A stretch of 64,000 bases of DNA. Source: Uloborus plumipes (Eukaryota; Arthropoda; Arachnida; Araneae; Uloboridae). A program made the position numbers and the translations under genes. The notes below the pieces were generated by a model, which was given only the letters and a program-made list of their open reading frames with translations, did not search any database and had not been told where the DNA came from. Shown here in pieces: positions 51,083-62,767 of the stretch. Every line of letters starts with the position of its first letter. The stretch's first letter is position 1. Location of the stretch: positions 62,001-126,000 of the forward strand of contig JAXGGA010000079.1 in NCBI GenBank assembly GCA_038373865.1, in the 5' to 3' direction.

Positions 51083-51489
51083 CAGTACAGAACCTTTTAT
51101 CCGGGAACCAAAATACCGGGAAACCAGAAAACCGGTAACATTTTGTCGATTTTTCAGCCACTTTTAAAAATACACATTTTCGGCAATTTCTAAAAAATGA
51201 AGATTTTTTTTTTCTTTTGAAATACCTAAATCCTAAATGAATATGAACGGTTTCTTCATAAATACCATATAAGTGGCATATAGCTCAGAAATTTTTAATA
51301 TTGTAATATCTATAAGCACGTCTGGATCGTTTTCTTTTCAGATTTTAAGATGCATTACTATTTGTTATAGTAACTTGGGTTTTATAAACAATTGGCAAAT
51401 ATCGCTTCGCAGTGATTCAGAAAACCGGGAAATTCAGTTATCCGGGATAGCTGTGGTCCCAAAGATCCCGGAAAATTGGTTTTCTACTG
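51083..51489. mobile_element. pogo/Tigger-like MITE (407 bp) inserted in element B
   Basis: The left end CAGTACAGAACCTTTTATCC and the reverse-complemented right end CAGTAGAAAACCAATTTTCC match well, with CCGGGA following in both. TA duplications lie at 51081-51082 and 51490-51491. Element A has the empty site with one TA at about 23629. The ORF at 51273-51569 crosses its boundary and is not a gene. Confidence 0.88.
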
Positions 51490-52008
51490 TATTGGCTTTT
51501 AGATATCAGTTAGTAAATTTTTCGTTGAAAATAGCGATCACAAACTGTACTTTATTTAAACCAGAATGACAAATGAAGCAATGAAATTAAGTGAAACACT
51601 CTATAAAGAACCAACTGATTCAAAAAGCGAAGGTGGAGTAATGAATAAATTATACTTAAGAAAATTAAGAACACCTTGTGAAAAACTATTTCAATGTACA
51701 AGAAAAAAAAAGTACAAGTATCATATCAGGATCAATTATTCTTTTTTTTGCTCTTTATTTTGTGCTTTTTCTTACTGCTGCTGATTCTAATAAGAAAAAT
51801 ATTTTAAAACCGTATTTATTTTTAAAAAAAGAAAAAAAGCGAATTGTTCACTCAGGTCACCTAACGATCTACCATACAAATAGAATTAAAGAAAATCACA
51901 GGGGTACGCACTTACAGCAACGTTATTGGACGCACATGTCTCATCTTTCATTTAAGAAGGGGTAAGTGCGAACCCTGGCGTAAACACAGACTGGTTAATG
52001 TATTAAAC

Positions 52009-53494
52009 CAGTGGTTCTCAACGGGGGCGATACCGCCCCCCGGTGGGCGGTGGGAAGATGTCGAAGGGCGGTGAACATATTTTGGGCGGCAGGGGGGCGG
52101 TGGACAGATTTTGGGCGATAAGGGGGCGGTGGGTATATTTTCAAATGTGCTTGTGGGGACATGTTTTATGCGGGAGTGTCAGGAAAACCTCATCTCTTAT
52201 ATCACTAAGGGATAGCTTAAAAATTTATCTTCTGCGGATAGCTCCCGAACCCTGATATTTCTCCTAACGTCATGAAAGATAGCCTAAAATTTGCCAATAG
52301 CACTTGAATTTGAGAGCGCCACCTAACTTGGTCAACTTTTTGTGTCATTAGAGTCCCTAACAACGTCAAAGGTATGTAATAATCGCATTTTCACGGTGTG
52401 ATGTGAAAAAAATTTCTCGAGAAAACTCCCGAACCATTTTTTCCAGAGACTCCATTCCCTGTTCAACAAAAATAGTTTAAATTTTGCGTTTTCTATGCTT
52501 CAATTTCGGAGAACGTTAGAAGTTGCTCTGACTCCCTAACATTACTAAACTTAGCCTTTAAATAACTTCAATTATGAAAAATCTTTATAAGAGACCTCTT
52601 TCTCCCTAGTTAATGTTACCAAAAATTGTCTAAAATAACGTCAATTTTAAATGTTTCGGTGACGGAATCTAAGTCCACGAAGCGTAAAATTAAAGAAACC
52701 GGATTTTTAAGACCGGTTTAAATTTTGGGGGATATCCCTGATATTTCACCGTCGTCTTCACTCTGACGTCGCCAAAGGCATACTTATAACTTTTGTTATG
52801 TTATCTAACCTTCAAAGCAAAAATTGATCAAAAAGAATTTCTTTGAATTGAACTTATCTCGTGATTTTTAAGTTTAACTTATACCAGTTTTTTAAAATTA
52901 AATCTTGATTTATAATCTTTAAAGGTGACAGATACGGCCTAAGTTTCAAGTCCTCGTCCCTTCTGGAAAAAATAGAAGGAACGGCTTTGTGTTATTGCCT
53001 TTCCGCAGTAAAATCCTATATCCGTACGTAATAAATAAGGGATGCGTATTGCATAGTTGCAAGTAAATAAGAGCAAGACTGTTTGGGATCGGACTTTTCA
53101 GGAACTATTTGAACGCAGTACAATTTTCAAAATATATTGGTTTTCAAACAAAATGTTGAAATAGTTTCAAACCGTGTTGTTCTTATTTACCTTAAAAATG
53201 GTTCACTCATTTAATGGACCCATTCGAGTCACTTGGACTTGGTTACACTGACACAGATTTTCAGAGGGAGGAAAATACCCGCTTTTCTAAAAATTATCTT
53301 AAAGAAAAAAAAAGCATAAGTTTTTTTACTTTATAGTCATTTTTCAACTATCTGTTTGGGCAAAATTATAGAGTTAAACCGGTAAAAAAACTACCCTCCC
53401 CCTCTTCCGCTTTTACGTCCGTCCGCAAAGGGGGCGCTGGAAAAATTTTCAGCCCTAAAGGGGGCGGTAGCTGTAAAAAGGTTGAGAACCACTG
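52009..53494. mobile_element. hAT element (1486 bp) inserted in element B
   Basis: The left end CAGTGGTTCTCAACGGGGGC and the reverse-complemented right end CAGTGGTTCTCAACCTTTTT share 14 bases. TATTAAAC flanks both sides (52001-52008 and 53495-53502); element A has a single copy (23106-23113, reverse strand). GGGGGCGGT words cluster near both ends. No transposase is readable in the interior, which repeats short phrases such as AGCTCCCGAACCCTGATAT and CTCCCGAACC. Non-autonomous. Confidence 0.92.
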
Positions 53495-54130
53495 TATTAA
53501 ACCAAAATAAACTATGTAGACTATAAGTGATTATTACTAAATAAAAACAACTTACATTTGCTCACTTGGTCTTATTAAAAGGACAGAGGAAGAATCACAA
53601 ACACAATACTCTCAATCTACAAATCACAGATGTTCGCAAGACACGTGAGATATCACTGATTGCGTTTCATCCATGCAAGCAAGTGCTGATCTCTAGTATT
53701 AGGAATTATCCCAAGGCAACTACTTAACATATTTAATATGTGCCAGAAGTTTTTTCCTGCTCATATTCACATAATTTAAGGTGGACGCACTTACCCCGCC
53801 AGGTAGGGAAAGTGCGTACCTTAGAATAGGTTTCATAAACCAGGTCACAAAACCTATGCTTATGGTTTATTTGACATATTATATGCTTGAAAATCTTTGT
53901 AAAGGATCTGGAAAGAAAACTAAAAAAAAATTGTGAGTGTACAAGATTTTTCAACAGAGCAGCATCCTTGAGAACATGAACTTTGAAAAAAAAAGGTACG
54001 CACTTACCAGAACTCACCCTACTACAAAAGATTGAGAGAATTTTTCGGGGGTAGCTGAGCCGGTCTAAAACATTCCAGGGGGAGCCTGAGTTCCCTTAGC
54101 CCCCCTGGTTCCTGCGCCCCTGATATAACA

Positions 54131-55389
54131 TATCAGTCGAAGTACGACTTTTAAAGCAGTTTTAAGTAAAATAAAATTTTAAAATTATTTTAGATACACG
54201 ATCAAACAAAGGATTTTGTATCATACGATTAAAACATAGTTATACTGATTGGATTTGTTAAAAAAAGTGTTGGATTTGGTTGGTGCAACCCATTTAGCAA
54301 GATCAAACAAATGTATCTTTGAGTTAAAATTCACGAGTAACTTAAAAAGTTAACAGTCCTGTTCTTTTCTATTTTGTCACTTTATTATTTTTTTCTTTCT
54401 TTCTTTTTTTTTGTTATTTAAAGCTAAAATATTAAGTTCTAATGCAAAAAATAAATACATACATAAATAATAAAAAGAAAAGTAAAAGATAAAGAAAAAC
54501 CCACAAATAGCAATAGCGCATTAATAAATAATTAATTAATATCAATAATGTTTTTTAAATCAAACTTTGCATCCTGCTTTTTATTAGCATCATATAGTAC
54601 GCATACTTTCAATCAATATAAAAGCATCGTAAAGCACGTATGGATAGACAAAAAATAAATAAATAAATAATAATAAATCGGATACTTTCTGACGTAGTAC
54701 ACAGACCTTTTCCCATCGAAACGTTTAAGTTCATAAGAAATTTAGGAAAGGAAAAAAAATCTTTATTCTAAGAAACTGTTATAAAAATTAACAACACGCC
54801 GGCCGGCGAGTTAATTAACTATGGATCAAATAAATGACAGCTAAACAAGAACCAAGAGAAAAACTAATACTTAACTGTCAACCACAGCTATAGAATCATG
54901 TTCTTGACCTAGGGTTTATTATATTATATATGAACTCCGTAATCAAGTTTCAGTACAGTAACCCAAGTCTTACTAAATCAATTATTTTCCTTTTTTTTTT
55001 TTTTGGTCTACTCCGTAATCGATACTTTACTATTGCTTATTGTACAGATCGGTTGATCATATCACTGTCATTTTTAATTATGTAACAAATATATTAAGCT
55101 TATATAATTAGAAATGGCCATTGCATTTTTTTTGAACTTTGAACGTGTCGCCTATCAAATTTAAGTTACTTCTGCATATTCTGTTTCGTAGATGGTGAAA
55201 CCGAGCCAAGAAGTTGATTCAGTCTTTTTATCGTTTCTGTATTGTTTTGTATTATATATGTATGCATACATAATACAATAAAATTAATGGCACAGCTTAT
55301 AAGCAGAGTCTGGTTTCGATACTGTTTTTTTTCTATCTTACTAGAGATTCATATCAATGATAAGTACAAAAATATGTAACGACTAATAA
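54131..55389. other. AT-rich non-coding stretch
   Basis: Nothing bounded. A perfect GCCGGCCGGC word sits near 54798, unusual in this AT-rich setting but isolated. Confidence 0.4.
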
Positions 55390-57049
55390 CACTGTTCGAC
55401 AAAAAAAAACCTTGAAAATGCTTCTAGTATTTTGAAGGCTGATTCTTATGTAAAATGACCCCCTGAATCCGAATATGACCCCCGTTTTCCCCCATCACGT
55501 CCCAATTTTTTTTTTAAACGCCCCCCTTTTTTTTTCATTTTTCCTTAGTTTCAGGGCTATAATATTTTTTTTGGAGGGGAAAGGAGCCTTATATTCACCA
55601 ATAAATTTTTTTGGATGTCAAGAGAGACTCAAAGTTTAAAATCATGAGCACCGAGAAAAAATCGGGGAACTTGGGGGGGCGTGGCCCCCCAAAATATTTG
55701 AAAAATCACCAAAAACGATCTTTTTATTCTAGTTTCTTTAAAAAGACCTTTAAAACATTTTTTTCGGTGCAGAACCAGAGTATAGGATCCGCTCCTATGG
55801 CTCCTGGGTCAGAAAAAATTTTCACGCTGTAAAATTTTTTAAAAAAAATAAAATAATGCTTTAAAAATCGCACTTTGCACTCGAGTTTTAAAGCAGGTCT
55901 TCAGCCAAAAAAAAAAAAAAAAATTGTGGCTGATTCTTATGTCAAATGACTCCCTATTTCCAAATATGACCTCAGTTTCCCCCCTCCACCCCCTCTTTCC
56001 AGAGAGTTCCCCCCCCCCCAATTCAAAGTCATTTTACTAATTCGGAGGGGAAAAGTACATTACGTAACCCGTTAACATAATTCTAAAAAGCAACAGAGGT
56101 TCAAAGTTCAAAATCATGTACATGTGTACCAAAAATATAAACTATGGCGGTGTACCCCCCCCCCCCCGAAAAAAAATCTTCTTTTCTTGTTTTTCTAAGA
56201 GACGTTTTAAACCTTTTTTTTTTTTTTGTGAAAAATCAGAGTATTGAATTTTCTTTTCTTTTTTTTGGGGGGGGGGAGGGGGAGGTATACCGCCCTAGTT
56301 TATATTTTTGGTACACATGTACATGATTTTGAACTTTGAACCTCTGTTGCCTTTTAGAATTATGTTAACGGGTTACGTAATGTACTTTTCCCCTCCGAAT
56401 TAGTAAAATGACTCTGAATTGGGGGGGGGGACTCTCTGGAAAGAGGGGGTGGAGGAGGGAAACTGAGGTCATATTTGGAAATAGGGGGTCATTTGACATA
56501 AGAATCAGCCACAATTTTGTTTTTTTTTTTTTTGGCTGAAGACCTGCTTTAAAACTCGAGTGCAAAGTGCGATTTTTAAAGCATTATTTTATTTTTTTTA
56601 AAAAATTTTACAGCGTGAAAATTTTTTCTGACCCAGGAGCCATAGGAGCGGATCCTATACTCTGGTTCTGCACCGAAAAAAATGTTTTAAAGGTCTTTTT
56701 AAAGAAACTAGAATAAAAAGATCGTTTTTGGTGATTTTTCAAATATTTTGGGGGGCCACGCCCCCCCAAGTTCCCCGATTTTTTCTCGGTGCTCATGATT
56801 TTAAACTTTGAGTCTCTCTTGACATCCAAAAAAATTTATTGGTGAATATAAGGCTCCTTTCCCCTCCAAAAAAAATATTATAGCCCTGAAACTAAGGAAA
56901 AATGAAAAAAAAAGGGGGGCGTTTAAAAAAAAATTGGGACGTGATGGGGGAAAACGGGGGTCATATTCGGATTCAGGGGGTCATTTTACATAAGAATCAG
57001 CCTTCAAAATACCAGAAGCATTTTCAAGGTTTTTTTTTGTCGAACAGTG
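55390..57049. mobile_element. Long palindromic element, arms of about 765 bp, 3-bp TAA duplication
   Basis: Ends CACTGTTCGACAAAAAAAA are inverted at 55390 and 57049, flanked by TAA (55387-55389 and 57050-57052). The left arm runs to about 56153 and the right arm from about 56284, with roughly 130 bp of spacer. Arm identity is very high: a 73-residue ORF at 55611-55832 (plus) is repeated residue for residue at 56608-56829 (minus). That ORF (MDVKRDSKFKIMSTEKKSGN...) shows no domain and probably follows from the arm sequence. The arms contain many C/G and A/T homopolymers. CACTG ends with a 3-bp duplication fit the CACTA/EnSpm-type group, but the assignment is tentative. Formally a foldback transposon. 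Confidence 0.85.
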
Positions 57050-57052
57050 TAA

Positions 57053-57928
57053 TGTAAATAGGAATGTTCATCGAATTTAAATAAAACAAAATGGTATCAG
57101 AGCTAGTAAACGTTTAAAATAGCAGCAACAAACAAATAATAAAAATAACAACAAAGGCTAATGTTGGGCAAAATAAGTAATAAAATGCTCATGATAATGA
57201 AGAATGTAATATTGCCACAATATTTTTAAAAATAATAAATAACGAATTAAATTTTACTTTAATGTAATTTCATTCTCAACCTGATATTTATATCTGAGAA
57301 CATAAAATTGGTTAGTCATGTTTTTATGTCGCAGAAGCATACTGAATTGTAAAGGATTACTTAAATATATTAGTATTAATCAAAACTAGCATTCCGTGTG
57401 GTCAAAATTTGACCGATTTCGTTCAATCTCTCACTTCAGTTCTTTGCGTTTAATCCGATACGATAGAGTTCGCCTAGAAGGCATAACAAACATTGTTTTT
57501 ACTTACTTTTAGCCAAGAAAAATGCTGATTTTACTTTTAAATTGTAATTTTTAATTGTATCTATGTCTACGTATGATTTTAAAACCTTCGAGGATATTTT
57601 TTATCACCAAAATAGGGAGATTTTGCGAAACTTTAACTTAAAAATAAATTAAAGAACAAAATTGAATTAAAAAAATCGTAGCACACCTCAGAATAAGATT
57701 AATAAATATGACTTCAAATTTTAAAACTCTAATGAAGGAAAAACAAGAGCTATAATGTTGAAAGATACAAAGCATTAAATAGAATCAGAGCCAGTTATCA
57801 AAGATGCACGAAAAAAAAAAGAGCAGAGATAAAAAAAGAAAAAAATCTAAAATAAGTTTTCGACGTAAATATGCACTTAACACAGTTTTTTATTCAGAAA
57901 CATTATCAGAACTTTAAGCTCTGCTGAA

Positions 57929-57959
<31 letters not shown>

Positions 57960-58190
57960 TTCTGTTTCCAAATTCGCAAGCTCTCAAAAAATATTAGATG
58001 TAATTGAATCAGCTCTCATTACAATTTAGTTTTTAAAAGTTCAAAAGTGGAATTTGTCGGAACTTATCAGTAAATGAAATAATTTCATTTTCTCGAAATT
58101 TTTCGAAATCTAGCAAATTACCAGCCAAAAGTTGGTTCCCTTATTTCTTGGTATCACAAATGCGTCAAAAATAGCTGCTGAATATGTAGG
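57053..58190. other. AT-rich non-coding stretch
   Basis: A short (TA)n tract lies at 57935-57960. Otherwise nothing recognised. Confidence 0.4.
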
Positions 58191-58313
58191 ATGGGCCTAG
58201 TGAAAGCGAAGTTCTCACTGGTCGACATGCCTTACAAGGCAACTCTGATCAACAAAGCCGGCCTATCAGCTGCAAGATATTTAGCAAAACTTATGTCAAA
58301 TCCAACTGGATAA
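58191..58313 (+). CDS. Candidate small ORF or exon, unidentified (low confidence)
   Basis: ATG at 58191 opens a 40-codon frame, MGLVKAKFSLVDMPYKATLI then NKAGLSAARYLAKLMSNPTG, ending at TAA 58311-58313. The residue composition is markedly protein-like and the stretch is GC-richer than its surroundings. In-frame TGA at 58179 closes it upstream, so it is either a micro-ORF, an exon entered through a weak CCTAG acceptor at 58200, or chance. I do not recognise it, and no neighbouring exon is evident. Confidence 0.2.
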   Translation: MGLVKAKFSLVDMPYKATLINKAGLSAARYLAKLMSNPTG

Positions 58314-60334
58314 ACAGGAAAACGCTCATATTTTTCTAAAATTAACTGGACTTATGCATAACAACGAAGGATAAAGCGCATTTGTGAAAATTATACAACA
58401 TCATGGAAAATAATTGGCTGCGAATGACATGTATAAGACACGCACGGCGGAAATAACTGCCTGGAGGCGGGAACGATTCCCTGGTAGCATTTTTTACATA
58501 CAAATATTAGGCTGCTATTATACAGAGCGGGTTATAGAGAGAGTGGAGAATTAGTTAGAAAAATAAACCGCGAGAGGTCAAAGGCATTGGTAGAAAAGCA
58601 GACGGATTTCCCTTCAAAATAGTTTGATGAGTCATTACAGCCTCTTTTTAGCCTTTCTTGTTTTTAAAAGGTGAAGTTTGGGGCTTTCTATAAGTTTTAA
58701 ACCATAAAATTTTGAGCACTGTTTCATATTAAGTAAACAATAAACGAAATTTAAAAACTATATGACATTTGGGGAGGAGAGGATGCAGTTTGGGAGTTTT
58801 GGTAGCAAATGACATTTGAATAACTTTTTAAACTAATATTGAAGGAATGAGAGTATTTTATTTCCTTTTTCTGAAATGTGTAAGGAATTCAAGTTGGGAA
58901 TTTAGCTGAATATTAACCATAAACTCTTAAATAGCGTTTCAAAAAATAGCTGCGCCAAATAAGGCCATGCAGAGCGGTATCACGTTTTCTCCATTTTTTG
59001 TAGTAGTATCAAATAAATTCGCCGTGACTTTATCCTTCTCAGAAAGCCTAACTGATGATAAAGTGTTAGCTGCTAGGAGTTTTTAATTACCTGAAAACTG
59101 TGTTGCAAAAGTTATTACAGAAGAGAGTCAAAACAACTTATTCTATTTTACAACAAGTTAAGTTTCTTTGTGGTTCACTGTTGTTTACTAGTGTAAAAAA
59201 AAAGTTGTTTATTGGTCTTGAAGAGCAACTTATGCAGTTGAGGAATTCAAAAAGAAAAATGTCATTGCATACCGTCATTTTTTCTGTGATTTGATAACCT
59301 AGAAAAGCAGATTCTAGTGTAAAAAGATCATGATTCACCCTGTTAGTACACCGGAGTATCGGAGGGAGTATATGATCCCATTCTGCATATGCTGCCTGGG
59401 GGGTGGGGGGCTTATTCAACACACTTACGTTACAAATAGATAATGAATAGTAGTTTTTATGACTTTTGTAAAAATAGCAGCTTGGGAAGGCCCGTCATTT
59501 AAAAATTTCCCGGGGGAAGGTGGGGGTGTCAAAGGTTATATACTCAATAACAATGTGTATATTATATTTAAAAATTACAGAAATCACGTCCACATATATA
59601 GAAATGCATTAATTGCTAGAACAAGGGAGCAGTTTTTCATTCCTGACCAATCTAAATGACGGACGATTGATAAATGCTGAGCTAAAAACTTCTGAATAGT
59701 GTTTCATAATAATAGAAAATACAAGGAGTTAAAATTTCTAACAATTGAAGAAAATTGTAGTTGATTTACAACATTTAATAAATGTTATATTATTTTTCCT
59801 TTTTTTGAATCACATTTTATATTAATTGAAATGGATGGAATTCAATTTCATTCCCATGCATTTAAGAAAAAAGGAAAATCCTATGTTTTTTTTTTTTTTT
59901 TTATTTATTTTGGACTAAGCTATTGAATAGCCAACTATATTAATAGAGCATGCTTGGATTTTTCAATTTCCACATAAAAGGTAGCCAAAACAAAATCAGA
60001 AAACTCATATTTCTAATGCATGTTTGCCGTCATTTCAATTTAGTGATGAATCGCCACTTAATTTTTCATATTTTCTTCTTAAAAGAAAACTTTTACTGAA
60101 AGGTGTGTTTGTTATTTCGCATTTCATCTCCGTAAGTATATGCTGTATACATCAACACATTAATCATACCGTCGAAGATAATACACTTCACCTAGATTGA
60201 ACTCATTCGCATCACTAAACATAAACCATTAATTTAATGAAATAAAATTAAATTCTTCATAACTCATGCTTCAGAGAATGAAATCAACTTGATGGAACAC
60301 ATTCTAAGATGCACATGTATGCAAAAGCAGATGA
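58314..60334. other. AT-rich non-coding stretch
   Basis: ORFs at 59100-59294 (plus), 59138-59422 (minus) and 59459-59659 (plus) have no motif I can name. Poly-T runs occur near 59887-59902. Confidence 0.35.
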
Positions 60335-60545
60335 TTAAGCCCCAGGGACCCCTTTATTACAGCCTCGTCCCGTGAAAAAATATCCCATTTAGCAACGGGA
60401 ATTTCTCAGCTTTGATGCCATAGAGCTTGTATTGAAAACGCTCTAGCGAATGTTGTCATGGCAACGCGAGGTTTCACCGCATCGTTGGCAAGTTTGGCGA
60501 AAAATTGCTTTTGGAGATGAAGAGGGTTTTCGACACTCAATGTGA
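60335..60545 (-). other. GC-richer island with 51-codon open frame, unassigned
   Basis: The minus strand reads ENPLHLQKQFFAKLANDAVK then PRVAMTTFARAFSIQALWHQ and a serine before TGA. The block from CCCCAGGGACCCCTTTATTA to TTTTCGACACTCAATG is clearly GC-richer than its flanks. It may be a fragment of an abundant repeat rather than a gene; no ends or duplication are visible. Confidence 0.25.
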
Positions 60546-61953
60546 AAAGTTCAACCCATTACTTTATTTTTTTTTACACATCCTGAATACTAATGTTTTT
60601 AAAATATTTTCAATAAAATTTAAGCGAAAATGTACTAGATTTTTGTTTCAGATTTTTTTAGTTTTTTTTTTTTCTTTTTTTTAACATAAGATGGAAGTTG
60701 GTTATAATTTTTACACCAATTATTCAAGATTTTGTGGTCCTAAGCTCTTTAATGTTTCTCATCATAAATATTATTAGCTTTCGTTAATATATGAAGCATT
60801 TACTTTTCTTTGAATCTATTTTCTGAATATATTCTGCGTTTGTTCACATTAACATACTTTTTCCTTTTTTCCGTTGTACTGTAATCAAGCAACTGGAGTA
60901 ACATCACCCAATACGTAATACGACGGTAGCTTCTAATAGAGGGTACCTAATTGATGTCTCCCTCCTTCTCTCTATCTCTCTCTTTCTCTTTATGCATGCA
61001 TCCGACATATACGGAGAAAATCGGTGTTACTTATTGTCTTAAGAGTTGACGCTTTTTTTCTGAGTTAGGACCAGAAACAGTGGTATAAGCTATAGGTGTT
61101 TGCTTATTTCTCAGTTCTTAAAAAGAATGTGTTACAGTAATCATGTTGCACATTTTTTATAATATGACACATATAACTTAATAAGTTAGTATGTTTTTTT
61201 TTTTTTTTTTTTGTATTAAATTTAAACTTTTTCGGTATTTATTCGATTTCAAAGATATTAATGTACATGATTAAGAGTAAAAAATCACGTTGAAGAGTAA
61301 AATATGAAACTGGGTAATGTACTGCGTTTTTTCTATAATGGTAGCATTTTGAGCCGTTTTATGCATTTAAACACCGCTGCGCAATACATTAATTTAGGTC
61401 TTAGTTTCAGTTGCTCCAAACAGTTCTTCCTGATGTTTAAATACTTCCCTAGAAATGACAGTTACAAGTTTTTCTTTTTATCTTTGACAACCAATTCAAC
61501 AAATTTTGCGTATAATGGTATTTTTGTTTTCTGTCTCCTTAAGCTATCAACTATGCTATTCTTTATTTTACTCATTTCAGCATTCTTCACGTAAATAAAG
61601 ATAAGTATTTCCAAAATATTTCCCTTAATCTAAAATATCCCTTTCCTTACTAACAAGTGACCCATTCAACCCTACATGTAGGGATGAATAGGACAAATGG
61701 ACAGCTTTAGTTTTTCTTTTTTTTTTTTTTTTGAGTTCGTGTTCATTACATGGAATTTTCCCCTAATACTTGAAATTTTTCTATGTTGCTGGATACGGTT
61801 AAAAACTAGCCTGAGTATTTAAATAAAAGCTGATTAGCAGTAAATAAAATACAGAACTAAAAAATAAAATAACCCATTCATTATTATTTTCCCTTACCGG
61901 TGTTGATAAAAGATGCTTAATTCTGCATATTACTTTAGATTGTATTAACTATA
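60546..61953. other. AT-rich non-coding stretch
   Basis: CT-rich simple sequence at 60958-60990, poly-T near 61195-61213, and a perfect CCCTACATGTAGGG palindrome near 61670. The 96-residue ORF at 61304-61594 is hydrophobic (FFLSL, FCLLKLSTMLFFILLISAFF) with AT-driven composition; I do not support it as a gene. Confidence 0.4.
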
Positions 61954-62221
61954 ATTGAATCGTTTATTTCAGAAACCCCTCAAGTGTATTTTTTAAAATT
62001 TTCAGAAAACTGAAAAAAAAATGTCCCAAGTAAAAGTTTTGGCTTGAATTTATTTATTTTTTTAAATTAACCTAAAGCATTATTTGTTTTGGCAATACAA
62101 CAAGACCCATTGAAGTTTTTTTTTTTTCACGCAACAACCTTTACTTGGGAAGTTTTTTTTTTAGTTTTCCGAAATTTTAAAAATTGCACTTGACGGTTCT
62201 CTGGAAAAAAAACGATTCAAT
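61954..62221. mobile_element. Foldback MITE (about 268 bp), arms of about 87 bp
   Basis: The left arm starts ATTGAATCGTTTATTTCAGA and contains CTCAAGTGTATTTTTTAAAA and TCCCAAGTAAAAG. The reverse-complemented right arm starts ATTGAATCGTTTTTTTTCCA and contains GTCAAGTGCAATTTTTAAAA and TCCCAAGTAAAGG. Identity is roughly 80 percent, so it is not recent. No clear target duplication. Confidence 0.7.
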
Positions 62222-62297
62222 AACGCCGCATTGAGATTAGTGTCATTCGGAAAAGAAAGCTTCGTATTAATTGTGATTTACAGTAATTAGAGTTTTA

Positions 62298-62767
62298 CTC
62301 AAATAAATCATAGATGTGTTGAAATTTGGCTTACATTTCCAAGTGAAGATAATTTACAAATATAGAAATAAAAGTTTATTGTTGCCTTCGGAGTTACTTG
62401 GGGAATAACAAAAATAAATATGTCTAAAAAATAAAATTTTATAATATCGTCACTAATTTTCGTATGTGTTACAATAAGACTTTTGAATAAAGATTAGAAA
62501 GATAATTCACTAATTTGAAACTTTAAAATGTTAAAGAGTTGTGAAAAAATTAAGAATGTTTAATATTAGAGCTTTTAATACACTATTTATCTTAGAAACA
62601 TAGAGAAATTAGTACAAATATATAATTTACGACTTATTAAAATAAAATAGAGTCTAAGTAAAAGACATTTCTATATCTTAACGAATTTATTTGATCAAAA
62701 ATCATGGGCATGAAGACGATCTTAAGACTTACTTAAATAAATCATAGATGGGTTGAAATTTGTCTTA
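62298..62767. repeat. Pair of 36-bp direct repeats
   Basis: CTCAAATAAATCATAGATGT (from 62298) and CTTAAATAAATCATAGATGG (from 62732) both continue GTTGAAATTTGKCTTA. They are about 433 bp apart, the remnant of a local duplication or of a dispersed repeat. Confidence 0.6.

Larger units (their letters stand above)
48431..54019. mobile_element. Element B: second copy of the 1.7-kb element, carrying three insertions
   Basis: The ends GGGTGAGTTCTGGTAAGTGC (left, and right after reverse-complementing) are flanked by TA (48429-48430 and 54020-54021). It is element A in opposite orientation; subtracting three inserted elements leaves about 1.7 kb, the size of A. The motif array lies at about 50785-50935, and the conserved 94-residue ORF at 53733-54017 on the minus strand. 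That ORF shares nearly all residues with its counterpart in A, but its start lies in the terminal repeat and no domain is recognisable, so I treat it as a by-product. Confidence 0.88.
47842..54122. mobile_element. Outer hAT element, split by nested insertions
   Basis: The left end CAGGGGCGTAGGAAATTGG matches the reverse-complemented right end CAGGGGCGCAGGAACCAGG. The flanks ATACAACA (47834-47841) and ATATAACA (54123-54130) differ at one base and form an 8-bp target duplication, as expected for hAT. Removing the inserted element B leaves only about 690 bp (47842-48428 and 54022-54122), with no transposase, so it was itself a non-autonomous copy. It contains a G12 run at 47916-47927. Confidence 0.82.

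Noticed and set aside
54796..54806. GCCGGCCGGC as a rare CpG-rich regulatory site
   Set aside because: An isolated 10-bp word without surrounding CpG island or other signals.
55611..55832. Conserved 73-residue protein, present twice
   Set aside because: The two copies are the arms of one palindrome, so identity reflects the DNA duplication. There is no domain or sensible composition.
61304..61594. Small membrane protein (96 residues, hydrophobic)
   Set aside because: The hydrophobic residues follow from T-rich codons; no start context, splice context or homologue is recognisable.
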